The notes under the pieces were generated by a model. It was not told the DNA's origin. It was given only the letters and a program-made list of their open reading frames with translations, and ran no database searches. 64,000 nt of DNA, taken from the NCBI GenBank assembly GCA_023055355.1, contig JALJCS010000038.1, positions 2,542,001-2,606,000 on the forward strand, in the 5' to 3' direction. Below are positions 46,446 to 56,127 of the stretch, one piece after another (the stretch's first letter is position 1; each line of letters starts with the position of its first letter). This DNA is from Agelaius tricolor. Taxonomy: Eukaryota; Chordata; Aves; Passeriformes; Icteridae. A program made the position numbers and the translations under genes.

Positions 46446-46450
46446 CTTAC
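46446..46450 (-). promoter_or_regulatory. VAV2: 5' splice site (donor) after the VAV2 exon
   Basis: On the minus strand the exon/intron junction reads GGGAAG|GTAAGAGT, a near-consensus U2-type donor. Confidence 0.93.
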
Positions 46451-46567
46451 CTTCCCAAAATCCCGCACATCAAAGAGGTCAAAGGGATCAAAGAGGTCGC
46501 TGTTCCTTAACCCAAACTTGTCGTGGCACACCTTCAGGAAGGTCCTGATGTTCTTCAAACACAGAAA
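46451..46567 (-). CDS. VAV2: VAV2 exon (probable exon 2), CH-domain segment of the Rho GEF Vav2
   Basis: This 117-bp exon reads as 39 codons in phase 0 at both ends, from [20 protein letters not shown] to [16 protein letters not shown]. It matches residues about 69-107 of Vav proteins, within the N-terminal calponin-homology domain. [12 protein letters not shown] and [15 protein letters not shown] are the VAV2 form; as I recall, VAV1 and VAV3 differ at several of these sites. VAV2 activates Rac, Rho and Cdc42 after tyrosine phosphorylation at the cytoplasmic side of the membrane, and the CH domain helps hold the protein inactive. Here RNSD replaces the RNSE I remember for human, a conservative change. 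The acceptor has a strong pyrimidine tract and the donor is near consensus. The flanking exons are not in the window. Identity as VAV2 is firm; the exon number is inferred from family gene structure. Confidence 0.94.
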
Positions 46568-46605
46568 CTGGGGGAGAAAAAGGAGAAAAACAGGGGGAAA
46601 TGAGT
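46568..46605 (-). promoter_or_regulatory. VAV2: 3' splice site, pyrimidine tract and likely branch point
   Basis: The minus strand reads CTCAT, then about 30 bases of almost unbroken pyrimidine, then CCCCCAG|TTTCTG. The A of CTCAT (complement of 46601) lies 34 nt before the exon and fits the loose vertebrate branch-point pattern yUnAy. Confidence 0.8.
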
Positions 46606-46658
46606 GGGACAGGCACAAATTACAACTGAGATTTCCCGAGTTCAGTGCAAGACAAGCG

Positions 46659-47478
46659 AGCAGGTGTTGGGGGAGATGAGACAGGAAAGCCTTATCAATA
46701 TGATTGCCTGGCAAAAGATTTGGAGAATATGGAAACTATAAGTGAGATTGAAATGAAAGCAAGTTTGGAGATACCTCAGTTACTGAACAACTGGAAAACA
46801 ATGGTGTGGCTGGCTGAAGGTGATCCCCTTTTGATGGAACAACACCCTCTGCTTGCAGACAGGCCCAAGGGTCAGAGCAGACCCTGCCAGCTTGGCAGAA
46901 GGGGCCCAAAGAGGAGATTTCAGGGTTTCCAAAGAGGAGTTTTTAGGCTTAGCAGAAAGGGCCCAAAGAGGAGTTTTTAGGGTTTAAAATGTAACACAGA
47001 ACAGTAATGTAATGATTCTTATAGGCTGCATGTAAATGCTATAGGATTTGTACATTGTACTAGATTGGTTAGTGAGAATTAGAATATTCAGCACAGAGGA
47101 AGATTTATTGTATTGTAACAGGAACTTCACTCTCTCTTTCCCTCTTCTGGTTTTTGAACCCTTTTCTTTAGCTTTTTAGGGCTACTATTGACAGGAGTCA
47201 AACATGCTCTTCTAGCCCCGCTGGTGACATTGAAATGTGTAAAGGGCTGCAGGTACCTTTAATTCTTTGCTCACTCACTGTCTCTCATCCTTTTTACCAG
47301 GCTCTTGCCTTCTCTCTCTTTACCCCTCTCTTTACTGCTCTGAGCTGTGGCTGGCAGCTCAGGCAGGGCCCTGCACCCAGGCCCTTTGCAATAAACCCCA
47401 ATTTCCAAGCCCTGCTTTCAGAGATCTCTCATCTCTGTCCATCCTGACCATCCCACCTTTGTCACTCCTACAAGCAGG
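46659..47478 (+). mobile_element. Solo ERV LTR, 808 bp, with perfect 6-bp target-site duplication
   Basis: The LTR runs 46665-47472, starting TGTTGGGGGAGATGAGACAG and ending tgtcactcctaca. The same six bases, agcagg, sit at 46659-46664 and 47473-47478, as expected for a class II (ERVK-like) integration. A poly(A) signal AATAAA is at 47389-47394, followed by about 78 bases of R-U5. An internal cccaaagaggagtttttag repeat lies at about 46907-46980. There is no internal retroviral sequence, so this is a solo LTR left by recombination. It is antisense to VAV2 and its left end is 97 bp from the exon. It resembles passerine ERVK-type LTRs from memory. Confidence 0.9.
47389..47394 (+). terminator. 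LTR polyadenylation signal AATAAA
   Basis: A canonical signal in the plus-strand LTR. It acts only on plus-strand transcripts and so would not truncate VAV2 mRNA. Confidence 0.6.
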
Positions 47479-47784
47479 GAGTGAGAAGCTCGCCCTGCAA
47501 GGCCAGGCAGGAGTTTATTTGGATTATCCCCAGTTGTTTCTGAGGATGTCAGACTCTGGTGCCCTGTGAGGGCTCCTGTGTTCTCAGCTGCACTCCAGGA
47601 ACACAAGGCCCCTTTGAAAAACAACTTTCTCCCAAGGTAACGCTGCAGAACTCAAGAACTCAAGCCAGGACGTTTCCCTTTCAAGGTCAAAGGCAAATGT
47701 CAATTACAGCTGATGTTGCACAGAAGCCCAGGGTTGAACATTTAACCATTTCCAGCACGATCCCATTTGGCTCCCTACAGAAGG

Positions 47785-48010
47785 GACACGTGTTACAGCA
47801 ACAGGACAACGGGAAATGGCTCTAAACTGGCAGAGGGCAGGGTTGGATGGGATATTGGGAGGGAATTCTTCACTGTGAGGGTGAGGAGAAGCTGTGGCTG
47901 CTCCATCCCTGGAAGGTTGGACAGGGCTGGGAACAACCTGGGATAGAGGAAGGTGTCCCTGCCCAGGGCTCAGTCTGGATGATCTGCAATTTCCCTTCCA
48001 ACCCAAGCTT
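47785..48010 (+). mobile_element. CR1 LINE 3' UTR fragment
   Basis: The clearest CR1 piece here. In order it has gggaaatggctctaaactgg, ggatattgggagggaattct, tcactgtgagggtgaggag, aagctgtggctgctccatcc, aacctgggatagaggaaggt, gtccctgcccaggg, then gatgatctgcaatttccctt and ccaacccaagc near the true 3' end. It lacks the short terminal microsatellite. Confidence 0.87.
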
Positions 48011-48479
48011 TTGTTTATCCAGCAAGGTTGACTGACAGAGCAACATCAGGTTTCTCTTTAAAACATCCCATCTTTACAGCAATAAAAGGTTGTTAAATCA
48101 AAAATTATCAGGGATTCTGAAGCCTGAGGACTCCAAATGGCCTTGCTCCTGGCAACACGGGGGCTAAAGACAAGAAAAATAAAAATCTGCTTCATTTTTC
48201 CAGCTGCATCACCTACATCCTTCATCTGCTGAGCCAGCCAATTAACTTCCCTTCTTTTTACATCCTCACTGCAAAATACCTCCAATTTATCGCTGTGTCT
48301 TTAGGCAACTCTTCGCTTTTCCAGCAAATTCCTCACAGATACCTAACAAACACGTTAGAATCCTGAGGAAATCAATCCATCAAGGGGGTGAATCACCCCC
48401 ATGTGATCAACAGGCAGAGGAGCCAAGCTGCCTTTGGGTGGATTCCTCCCTGCTTTTGTCACATGGCACAATCCCCGAG
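48011..48479. other. Intronic sequence, nothing seen
   Basis: Ordinary intron 1 sequence right of the CR1 fragment. No feature is supported. Confidence 0.5.
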
Positions 48480-48735
48480 CTGCCATCAAACACACACCGC
48501 TCGCAAACTTCACCCAGGGTTAAGAGCAAAAGAAAATAGCTTAATTTTCTTTTAATTAAAAGAATCAAAGCACAGTCTTCGGGGCCATGTGGCTGCGGTG
48601 CAGCTCGTTAGCGCTGCTTTGGGGATTAGACACGAGGGTTTCCAGCCTGGATTAGCAAAACCACCTCATTAACAGCAGGCTGCTTCACCTACACAAAGCA
48701 AGAAATAACCTTTTACCCCTCTGGCCCTCGCCACG
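48480..48735. promoter_or_regulatory. Unique CpG-retaining segment (candidate regulatory element)
   Basis: Non-repetitive sequence combining an AT-rich homeobox-like part (cttaattttcttttaattaa at 48540-48559) with a CpG-containing part (tgcggtgcagctcgttagcg, 48594-48613). This mix resembles conserved non-coding DNA. No comparison was possible, so function is inference. Confidence 0.28.
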
Positions 48736-49229
48736 GGGCCAGCAGAGCTCCCCCAGCACGGGGGGCACAGGACAGTCCCATCACATCAGAGCCCCCTCAG
48801 CAGACGAGCACGTACCAGGGGCAGAAACTGAAAACAAATCTGGTTTTCTGGGGCATTCCTCTATCTCACATAAACACGGCAGTAAATATAAGTGTCTAGA
48901 CTGGGAGGTTTTTGGTTGTTTTTTTCTTTTTTTTCCTTTTTTTTTTTTGGAATTGCTTTACAGGCTCTCTTGCTGACACTGGTTATTTCACAACTTTATC
49001 TCTGCAAGAATTTGCACCCCAGGCTGCGTGTGCTGCTGCACTGCAGTCCCATTGATACCAAAGTTCCAGCGTGTGCTTATTTTAAATCCTTTTAAGCCTC
49101 CAATTTTGAAAGTTAATGGCACAGGGTGCAGCCACAATTACACACAGCAAGATGCAAAGCTCCTCTGCAGAACCGCCCTGCCCTTCTGCAGCATTCCCTC
49201 CCCTGCTCATCCCAGGCTGGGCAGCACCA
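48736..49229. other. Intronic sequence with a T-tract
   Basis: A T-rich tract lies at about 48917-48949. Nothing else is supported. Confidence 0.5.
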
Positions 49230-49387
49230 AATCACAATCACAGACTGGTCTGGGACGCTCAGGATTATCCATTTCCACCCCCCTGCCATGGACAGGGACA
49301 CTTTCCACCATCCCAGGTGGCTCCAGGCCTGGCCTTGGGCACTGCCAGGGATGGGGCAGCCACAGCTGCTCTGGAAAGCTGTGCCAG
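49230..49387 (-). mobile_element. CR1 LINE 3' UTR fragment
   Basis: The plus strand shows ccccctgccatggacaggga, cactttccaccatcccagg, ttgggcactgccagggatgg and ggcagccacagctgctctgg, the reverse complement of the CR1 3' UTR. Read on minus, the terminal region is present but diverged. Confidence 0.83.
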
Positions 49388-51202
49388 TGAAGGAACCAAA
49401 GGCCAAAAGTGATGTTCCTCACCCAATTCAGACATGGAAACCCCCTCACCACAGCTGGTAAATAAATAAAAAAAAGAGGAGGAGGCACCTGCCAGAGTGG
49501 CAGCTCCAGGTGACATCAGCACAGAGCCACCACACCACCAGCCAGGCCCTGGGCAAACATGGAGGAAAAAGCCTCCATCATCTACCCAAAGAGCTGCTGG
49601 AAAAGGCCTGGTGTAAACCACAACAAACACAATTAGCCAGTTAATTAAGGAGATGGCAGCAGAGCAAGGCCACCACAGGAACAGCCACCAGTGGGGATGA
49701 CAACTGCAGGTGGGTTTCACCCTCACTCTTGGAGCACCAGAAGTGCAGGTGGGGACACCCAGCGTGGGTGTGGGTGGCACAATTCACTCCTGGCCCTTCT
49801 TCTGGGGCCAATCTGCAAAGTGGCCTCTTGTGTGCTTTTGATTTTCTTGGCGTTTCGAGGTCGCTGCTGATGGAAGATGATGAATTCTTGGCTCAAGACT
49901 GTTACTCAACAGCCACAGGTTAAAATTAGCTCCCATTTAACACGGGCTGTGCTGAGGCCATTTTATTCACCAGTCAATCACACCTTTGGACAAGCAAATA
50001 TTTCACAGGAGAGAAAAGAAATCAATGTTTTCCATGGGGCTCATTCAGCAGCTGTCAGCCCCAAAATCAGTGCTGTCATTTATCTGCTTTGAGTGAGGCT
50101 GGAGCTGAGCAGGGTCCTGGGAGCAAGGGAGCAGCAACATCACAAATTCCCAATCCTGCCATCCTCCTATGCATCCCAAACAGCCTTGGGAGCCACCAGC
50201 CATGGCTCCTGGGCACAGAGCTGAGAGCACACAGAATTCCATGGCCACCAACATTTCCAGGCCCTGGGACAGCCCCAGAACAAATCCATGGCTGGGGAGA
50301 ACATGCTGGGCACTGCAAAGCCCATCAGATATGGAAAGAGGGACTGGAACAGGGATGGGATTGTGAAAAACAGAGCAAGAAAGTCACCTGGTGAAACAAA
50401 ACACCCTGAAGCCTGATAAGGGATGAGGAAAGTGTGGCCAGCTCTGTTGTAAGAGCCAGCACCAGAGAGAGGCAGCAAAGGGCCCCATCACCTGCACGCA
50501 GCCAGTTTCAGAAGAGCTCTGCTTATTTTTAACCACTCTGCAGAGTCATAAAGTGAATAAACTGCTCTGAACTCCCACTGGGAGCCCTTGGCCACCCTCC
50601 TGCACACAGTGGGTCCCCCCCAAGGCCTGGGACACACTGGGAGCTCCTCAGCAGCTTCTGGGATGCTCTGTTTAAAGGAAGGCTTTCACGATTTTCTCTC
50701 TTTTACTGGATTCAGTGAGTTTAGAGACTCTTCAGACAATCACAGGGCATACAAAGGGTTGTGCTGCCAAGTTTTTGTGCCACTCAAATTCAGAAATGCG
50801 CTGGAGGCGTCTTCAGGGGAGGTCAAAAAAAAAAGGGATAATTTGGCACCTGGGTAAGTCCACTTTGCACTGGGATCTCAGCAGGGACGTGCCCAGCCAG
50901 CCCAGGGCAGGTCAGACCTTTCTGCAATTGGAAACTCCAGCCCTGGGGTGGGAGAGGACTCGTGGGGAGGGTGTGGGTGACTCTTCCTCACAGCCCACAC
51001 TTCAGGCCCCTCCCTGCAGTCCCCAAATGACTGGGCACCCGTGGCACCTGCACTGACAAGGACAGGAGCCATTGCCAATGCAAATTCACCACAGAAGAGG
51101 AAACTACTCAGGGTGGGCTGGAAACACATCCCAGCCCTAAAGGCCCGAAGGCCATGCATGCACCCACCAAAACTGCTTTGTTAATGGAAAAACAATCATT
51201 TC
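49388..51202. other. Intronic sequence, no gene seen
   Basis: Mixed intron 1 sequence. Overlapping open frames on both strands at 50.0-50.5 kb lack domains. No RNA gene or mobile end was recognised. Confidence 0.5.
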
Positions 51203-51385
51203 TGTTAGAAAAGACCTCTAAGATCAAGTCCAACCATCAACTCAGCACTGCCAAGCCTTCCACTAAGGGGATGGCTTGTCCTAAATGCCACGTCCCTAAA
51301 TGCCACGTCCATACCCCATTAAATCCCACCAGGGATGGGGACTCCATCACTTTCTCAGCCTGGTGAATGGCAGAGACAGCCAAAA
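51203..51385 (-). mobile_element. CR1 LINE 3' UTR fragment, different subfamily
   Basis: The plus strand reads gttagaaaagacctctaaga, tcaagtccaaccatcaactc, gtccctaaatgccacgtcc, caccagggatggggactcca and tcactttctcagcctggtg. This is the reverse complement of the CR1 3'-UTR type with gatcatcaagtccaacc. A 17-bp internal duplication, cctaaatgccacgtccc, lies at about 51279-51312. Confidence 0.8.
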
Positions 51386-52119
51386 AGCTGGAGAAAGCAG
51401 CAGCAGTCTCTCAACAACCAAAGAGAACTCCCAGGTGGGGTCTGGAGGAGCACCAAAGTAGCCCCTGCTCCTCACACTAGGGATGGACACGCAGAGCTTG
51501 GGAATCTCTGAGAGACTCCTAAAAAATGCCATAAAAAAACAAAGGAAAGGAAAGAAATGAGGAGGATGGTTTTGCCTGGGAGGGCAGGAACATCCAGCAG
51601 CTCACAGCACTTTGGGAAGGGCCTTTAGGAGAGGGTTTGGGGCTGTGTGGGGAGCACACAATGGCACAAGGGGTGTCTGGGCAATGTGCCCAGTGTGGCC
51701 AAAGCTGTGGGCTTGAAATGTGTCCTGCAGCATGCAGAGAATGCTGGAGCTCTGCTGGGGGAGATAACCCCTCTGATGAATGATGCAAGGGACTTTCTTT
51801 AGCACTTCCTGGCCCTGATGTCAGATTTCCTCTTATCTCACTGCTGGAAGAGAAGCGAGTCCTCAACAGGGAGCTGGGAGCATGTGCTGACCACAAGCTC
51901 TGCAAATGGGCAGGCTGGTTCCTTGAGAAAACACATCACTGACCAGGGGAAAATAGGTGTGCCATGGCCCAGAGCTCTGCAGAGAGCCAAAGGATGCACC
52001 TCTGAGCCACAGTGAGCTGTCCTGTGCTACTCATCACATCTCCCTTGGCTTCCTCCAGCATCAGGAATGGACAGAAAGTCCAAGGGTCTCCAGTGGGACC
52101 TGCAGGGCTGCAGCCATCA
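51386..52119. other. Intronic sequence, nothing seen
   Basis: Ordinary intron 1 sequence. No feature is supported. Confidence 0.5.
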
Positions 52120-52183
52120 CAGGGCAGGGGTTGGGACTGGCTGGTCTGGAAGGTCTCTTCAAGCCCAAACCATTCTCTAAAAC
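52120..52183 (+). mobile_element. CR1 LINE 3' terminus
   Basis: The phrase agggcaggggttgggactgg, ctggtctggaaggtctcttc, aagcccaaaccattctctaa matches the last 60 bases of CR1 (ggttggactagatgatct...cccaaaccattctatga) with substitutions. The upstream part is not recognisable. Confidence 0.75.
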
Positions 52184-52950
52184 TGAAAATCACGACCTGT
52201 ATCTGACCTCCCCAAATGGCTCTGCCCCATCCAGCTCCCCTCCACACCAAGGCCTCCCCAGGGCAGTTTTGGGACCAGGAATGAGTTAAAAGCACCAGTG
52301 GAGCTTGGATTCCCCCCCCAAATCTCCCATGGCTTTGTTCCTGCTGGCTCTGTTCCTCCCCAGCTTTGCCCCATTGTCTCTGGTGCAGAGGCAGCACAAA
52401 ACCTCTGCAGAGAATTCCCCAACGCATTTGGATTCAAGTCAGAGCTCATCAATTACTTCAGATAGACAGATTAAATTTCAGGTTGTTGGACAGCAGATTT
52501 ATCTATTGAGAAGTGGAGAATGAAATTATTTCTCAAACAGTTTAGCACTATTATTTCCCACCCCCCCTCTGCCTTTCAAAGCCATTCCCATTGCTGAGCG
52601 CTCCAGGGCTGGGCAAATTCCACTTAGGGAGGCTGATTAATGAGCCTGAAACACTGATGAGGGCTGACCTCTCCACAGCTTCTCCTTCTCACATCCTCTC
52701 ACAAGCACCACTTTTCCCTAGGAAAGCACCTGAGGGAAAGCAACCATGGATTTCAGCAACCACCCATAGCAGGGCACTGGGAGGAACTGGGGGAAAGCAA
52801 GAAAAGGGAGGAAAATCAGCCAGAGCTCAGGGAGGATGAAAAATTCCTGCACAAACTCATTAGGAGCTTCCACCAGGCCCAAGAGAAGCACAGCAAGGGC
52901 TCAGCAGCAGCAGGGCAGGAGAGGCTGCCAAGCCCTGCTCTGGTCCTGCT
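52184..52950. other. Intronic sequence, nothing seen
   Basis: Ordinary intron 1 sequence. No feature is supported. Confidence 0.5.
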
Positions 52951-53079
52951 CATCCTCAAACCTTCACCCATCATTGCCCTGGATGGCTCAAAGGGACAAA
53001 GATCCCACAGGAATCATCCTCAAACCTTCACTCATCATCACCCTGGCATGGCTCAAAGGGACAAAGATCCCCCCCAGTC
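52951..53079. repeat. 64-bp tandem duplication
   Basis: The sequence catcctcaaaccttcaccca and onward through ggctcaaagggacaaagatc starts at 52951 and again at 53015, with small differences. Confidence 0.9.
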
Positions 53080-54027
53080 ACCCCTCAGGAATTTCCCATC
53101 ATGGGCTCTTCAAAGGGAAGAGGTCTCTCAGTTATCAATATAAAACCCATGAACTGGAAACCAGAGTATACATGGAATTGTGAAAAAATAATTAAAACCT
53201 ACAAAATAAAAGTAAAACAATAACAAACAGAGAATCTGGAGTAACCTGTTAAGTACCCAGAGGCAGAGGACACTCAGAGTGCTGCTGTCAAGCAGCCCAA
53301 GCCCAGGGCCCCAGGAGCTCATCCTATTTTATCCAAGGAAGTTTTCCTGACTCCTGAACTCCCCATGGAGACTGCCAGGCTCATTTCCCCCATTATACAT
53401 GGGAAAAAAAAAAAAGAAAAAGCAAAAAGAAGGCTGTAAGTGTGGCTAAACCCCCCATCCATCAGGCAGCTGAGATGGTAACTCAAGATAACTCAGGGCT
53501 GGAGGAGGGGACAAGGCTCTGGTGACACTGGGATGCCCCAGGCAAGCCCAGATGCTTGTGTGCTCAGAGGTGAACTCCCACCAGCACTGATGGCCTCCCC
53601 AAAACCCCTCCCTGGTGCCAGGAGGCAGCAGATCCCACATTCCTGGGGGAACGCCGGGCTCCGTCCGTCTGTCCATCCACGATCACCCCGCGGCACTCAG
53701 GGGCTCTAAATGAGAGGAAGGAAGCTGCAACTTCCCGAGGAGAAAACACTGGAGCTGCCACTGCTGACAGTACTTCCCTCCTTTGTGGAGCCCTCCCGGG
53801 CCTGCAAACACTGGGAAAGGCAGAATAATTCAGGTTTTAAGGCTTTAATTGCAATGCCTGGCAGGGTTTCACCCATGGCGCTCACAAGGGCTGAAATTGC
53901 CCCAACCACCCCAAATCCAGCGGGTCCAACAGGTTCAGCACTGGTGCAACCCTCCCAGGCATAGAAATGAGGTTTGTGTCACCCAAACCCTTCCCACTGG
54001 GGTTCTGGAAAACCCCAATCTAGAAAT
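53080..54027. other. Intronic sequence, nothing seen
   Basis: A-rich at about 53175-53225 and 53402-53428. The stretch at 53120-53260 has a texture like a diverged LTR, but I could not match defined ends, so it is not called. Confidence 0.45.
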
Positions 54028-54279
54028 GGATCTTTTAGGATATTTCTAAGAGACCTGAAGAGCCAATCCCAGGAATTACAAAGAGTTTCTAGCAAAAGCA
54101 GGTGGGCAAAGTGGATCTTTTAGGATATTTCTAAAAGATCTGAAGAGCCAATCCCAGAAATAACAAAAGTTTCTGGCAAAAGCAGGTGGGCAAAATTGAT
54201 TGTTTAGGCTATCTCTAAGAGACCTGAAGAGCCAATTCTAGGAATAACAAAGAGTTTCTGGCAAAAGCAGGTGGGCACA
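54028..54279. repeat. ~84-bp tandem repeat, three copies
   Basis: Copies start at 54028, 54113 and 54197, each running ggatcttttaggatatttct, agacctgaagagccaatccc, to gcaaaagcaggtgggca. The third copy is the most diverged at its start (tgattgtttaggctatctct). Confidence 0.95.
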
Positions 54280-56127
54280 GCCCCTCTCTGACAGCCCTGG
54301 TGTCCAGCAGCTCCTGGGGGATGAATGGCAAGGCAGGGAAGAGAGGCTTTGCACCCCTGAGTGTGGGCAGGCCACCAAGGATCATGCAGAGGAGAAACCC
54401 AGAAACTTCCAGGGTTCATCATTTGCCCCAGCAAATCCATCCAAGGTGGTTCCTTTGGGCTTTCTCCCAGAAGCCAGGAATCTCAGAGTGCTGCATGCCA
54501 GATGTGGGTGTCTCCACTGCAGACTGATAAATCCAGGCTGGGTTTGCCTGAGCAATGAAATCTGGGGCTGCAGAAAGCCTGAGAGCAGCAGGGTTTGGAG
54601 GCATTGCTCAACCTGCCCACACCTGGCATCCTGAATGAAGAGTTCCCTTCTACACTCCTCAAACCCAGCCTCTTTCTCTTATTGCTGGAGGAAACACAGC
54701 TCCTTCAGGAGAAATCAATTTAAAAAGAGGGGGGAAAAAAGAGTAAAGAAAGAGATGTTTTAGCTCACAGTATTGCTGTGATTCCCAACCTTGTGTTTAC
54801 CTCGCCCAGGATCACACTTCACCCCCGAAAACACAACCACAGATAAGAGATGGGACATGTGAAAAACAAACCCTGCTGAGAGCTGATGAAGAAATGAGAT
54901 AACTCCATGCGTGGGAAGGCTCCTGCAGAGAAAACTCCAAGCATTTGGGCCAGCCCAAAGCTCTGAGAGAGGACTTGACCTGAACCATGACAATCAAATT
55001 ACAACAGAGCACTCAGCTGCTCTTGAGGAAAGGCAGGAATTGCGTAAGCCCAGCTTGGGTTACACTGCAGGGCTGCTCTTCCAGGGAGCTTTCCAGGCAG
55101 GAATTGCCCTCCTGCTCCTCAGGCTGGCCCAGGGAACGGGACCCTCATGAACTCTGGGCAGGACAGGGATGAGAAAAGCTCTGGTGCAGCTCTCAGATGA
55201 GTCAAGAGCAGCCAAGCCAGCAAATGGAGCCTTGTCATGTCAAGCACTGGGTGCAGCCTGCAAGCCTGGGCTCATGCAAGACATTCCCACAACTCATTTT
55301 TGTCTCTTCAAAACCAAGCTGCCCTGAAAAAGTGGTGAAGAGCCAAGCTCTGAAAGTTTTGTGAGCCACAGGGTGGGATTGGAGGGTGTCTGCAGCAGAG
55401 GACTGCAGTGTCATTCATGCAAAGTTGTCAAAACAGACAAATAATAATCAAACATGCAAGCTGAATTAAAAATCTTTATGTATCAGTTATAGAGGAGTCC
55501 CACATGAGTAGATTTTAAATATTCATTGATATCTGGAAGGTCCCTGCCCATAGCTCCAATGAGGTTTATGGTCCCTTCCATAAAATCATCTGTGATTTTA
55601 TGATCCCCAAACACCCCTGAGCTAAGATTAGCCAGAGGAACATCCTCATTTCAGGGGCCTCACTGCAGACTCTGCTTTCGTAAAGCACCTCAAGAAATCT
55701 GATTTTAGAAATTCTGCCATCAGACCAACAGCATGCAATCCTTCCAACATCCAAAAGACTCTTCTGGGAAGAGCTTGTATGGCTGCCATGGCATTATTCA
55801 TCCATGGTGGGGAAAATTCAATTTTTCTGCACACAGTCACGCTGTGGGGTGACTCCTTTCCAATTAGCCTCACTTCACTCTGACAAAGCCTCCAAAATTA
55901 CAGCCAAATGTGGCTTTTCCCTCAGTGCAAGAATTGCCAGGGTACCTGCCAGGAGACAGAACAAACAAACTCCTGCCACATTCATCCCACAGAGCCCAAG
56001 CAGAGCATCACCCACAGGGAAACCACCCCTGCAAAGCAAACTCTCAGCCAAGGAAAACATTCACAACTCACAGCTTTTACCTTTGAAATGGGTGATGGAG
56101 GAAATAAAAGCCTGGGAAAACAGCAAA
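54280..56127. other. Intronic sequence, no gene seen
   Basis: Mixed intron 1 sequence without recognised exons or repeats. A 169-codon plus-strand frame (55804-56313) runs into the LTR and is not a gene. Confidence 0.5.

Larger units (their letters stand above)
1..46450 (-). other. VAV2: VAV2 intron 2 (5' part; continues beyond base 1)
   Basis: In VAV2 orientation this sequence starts at the donor after the exon at 46451-46567 and runs leftward out of the window. I looked for the next expected exon, which continues the CH domain toward the acidic region, and did not find it, so intron 2 is at least 46 kb here. The interval is non-coding and dense in minisatellites, AT-rich arrays, LTR fragments and old CR1 ends, listed separately. 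A short exon could have been missed by eye. Confidence 0.8.

Noticed and set aside
46665..47472. Possibility of a complete provirus at this LTR
   Set aside because: Target-site duplications flank a single LTR directly, and there is no internal retroviral sequence, so it is a solo LTR.
51660..51710. tctgggcaatgtgcccagtg resembling part of a Vav SIAQ-coding segment or a hairpin
   Set aside because: It lies upstream of exon 2 in gene order, is in the wrong place for exon 3, and the flanking translation does not match Vav.
53120..53260. Stretch with LTR-like texture (A-rich, ctctcagttatcaatataaa)
   Set aside because: No TG...CA ends, poly(A) layout or family motif could be matched.
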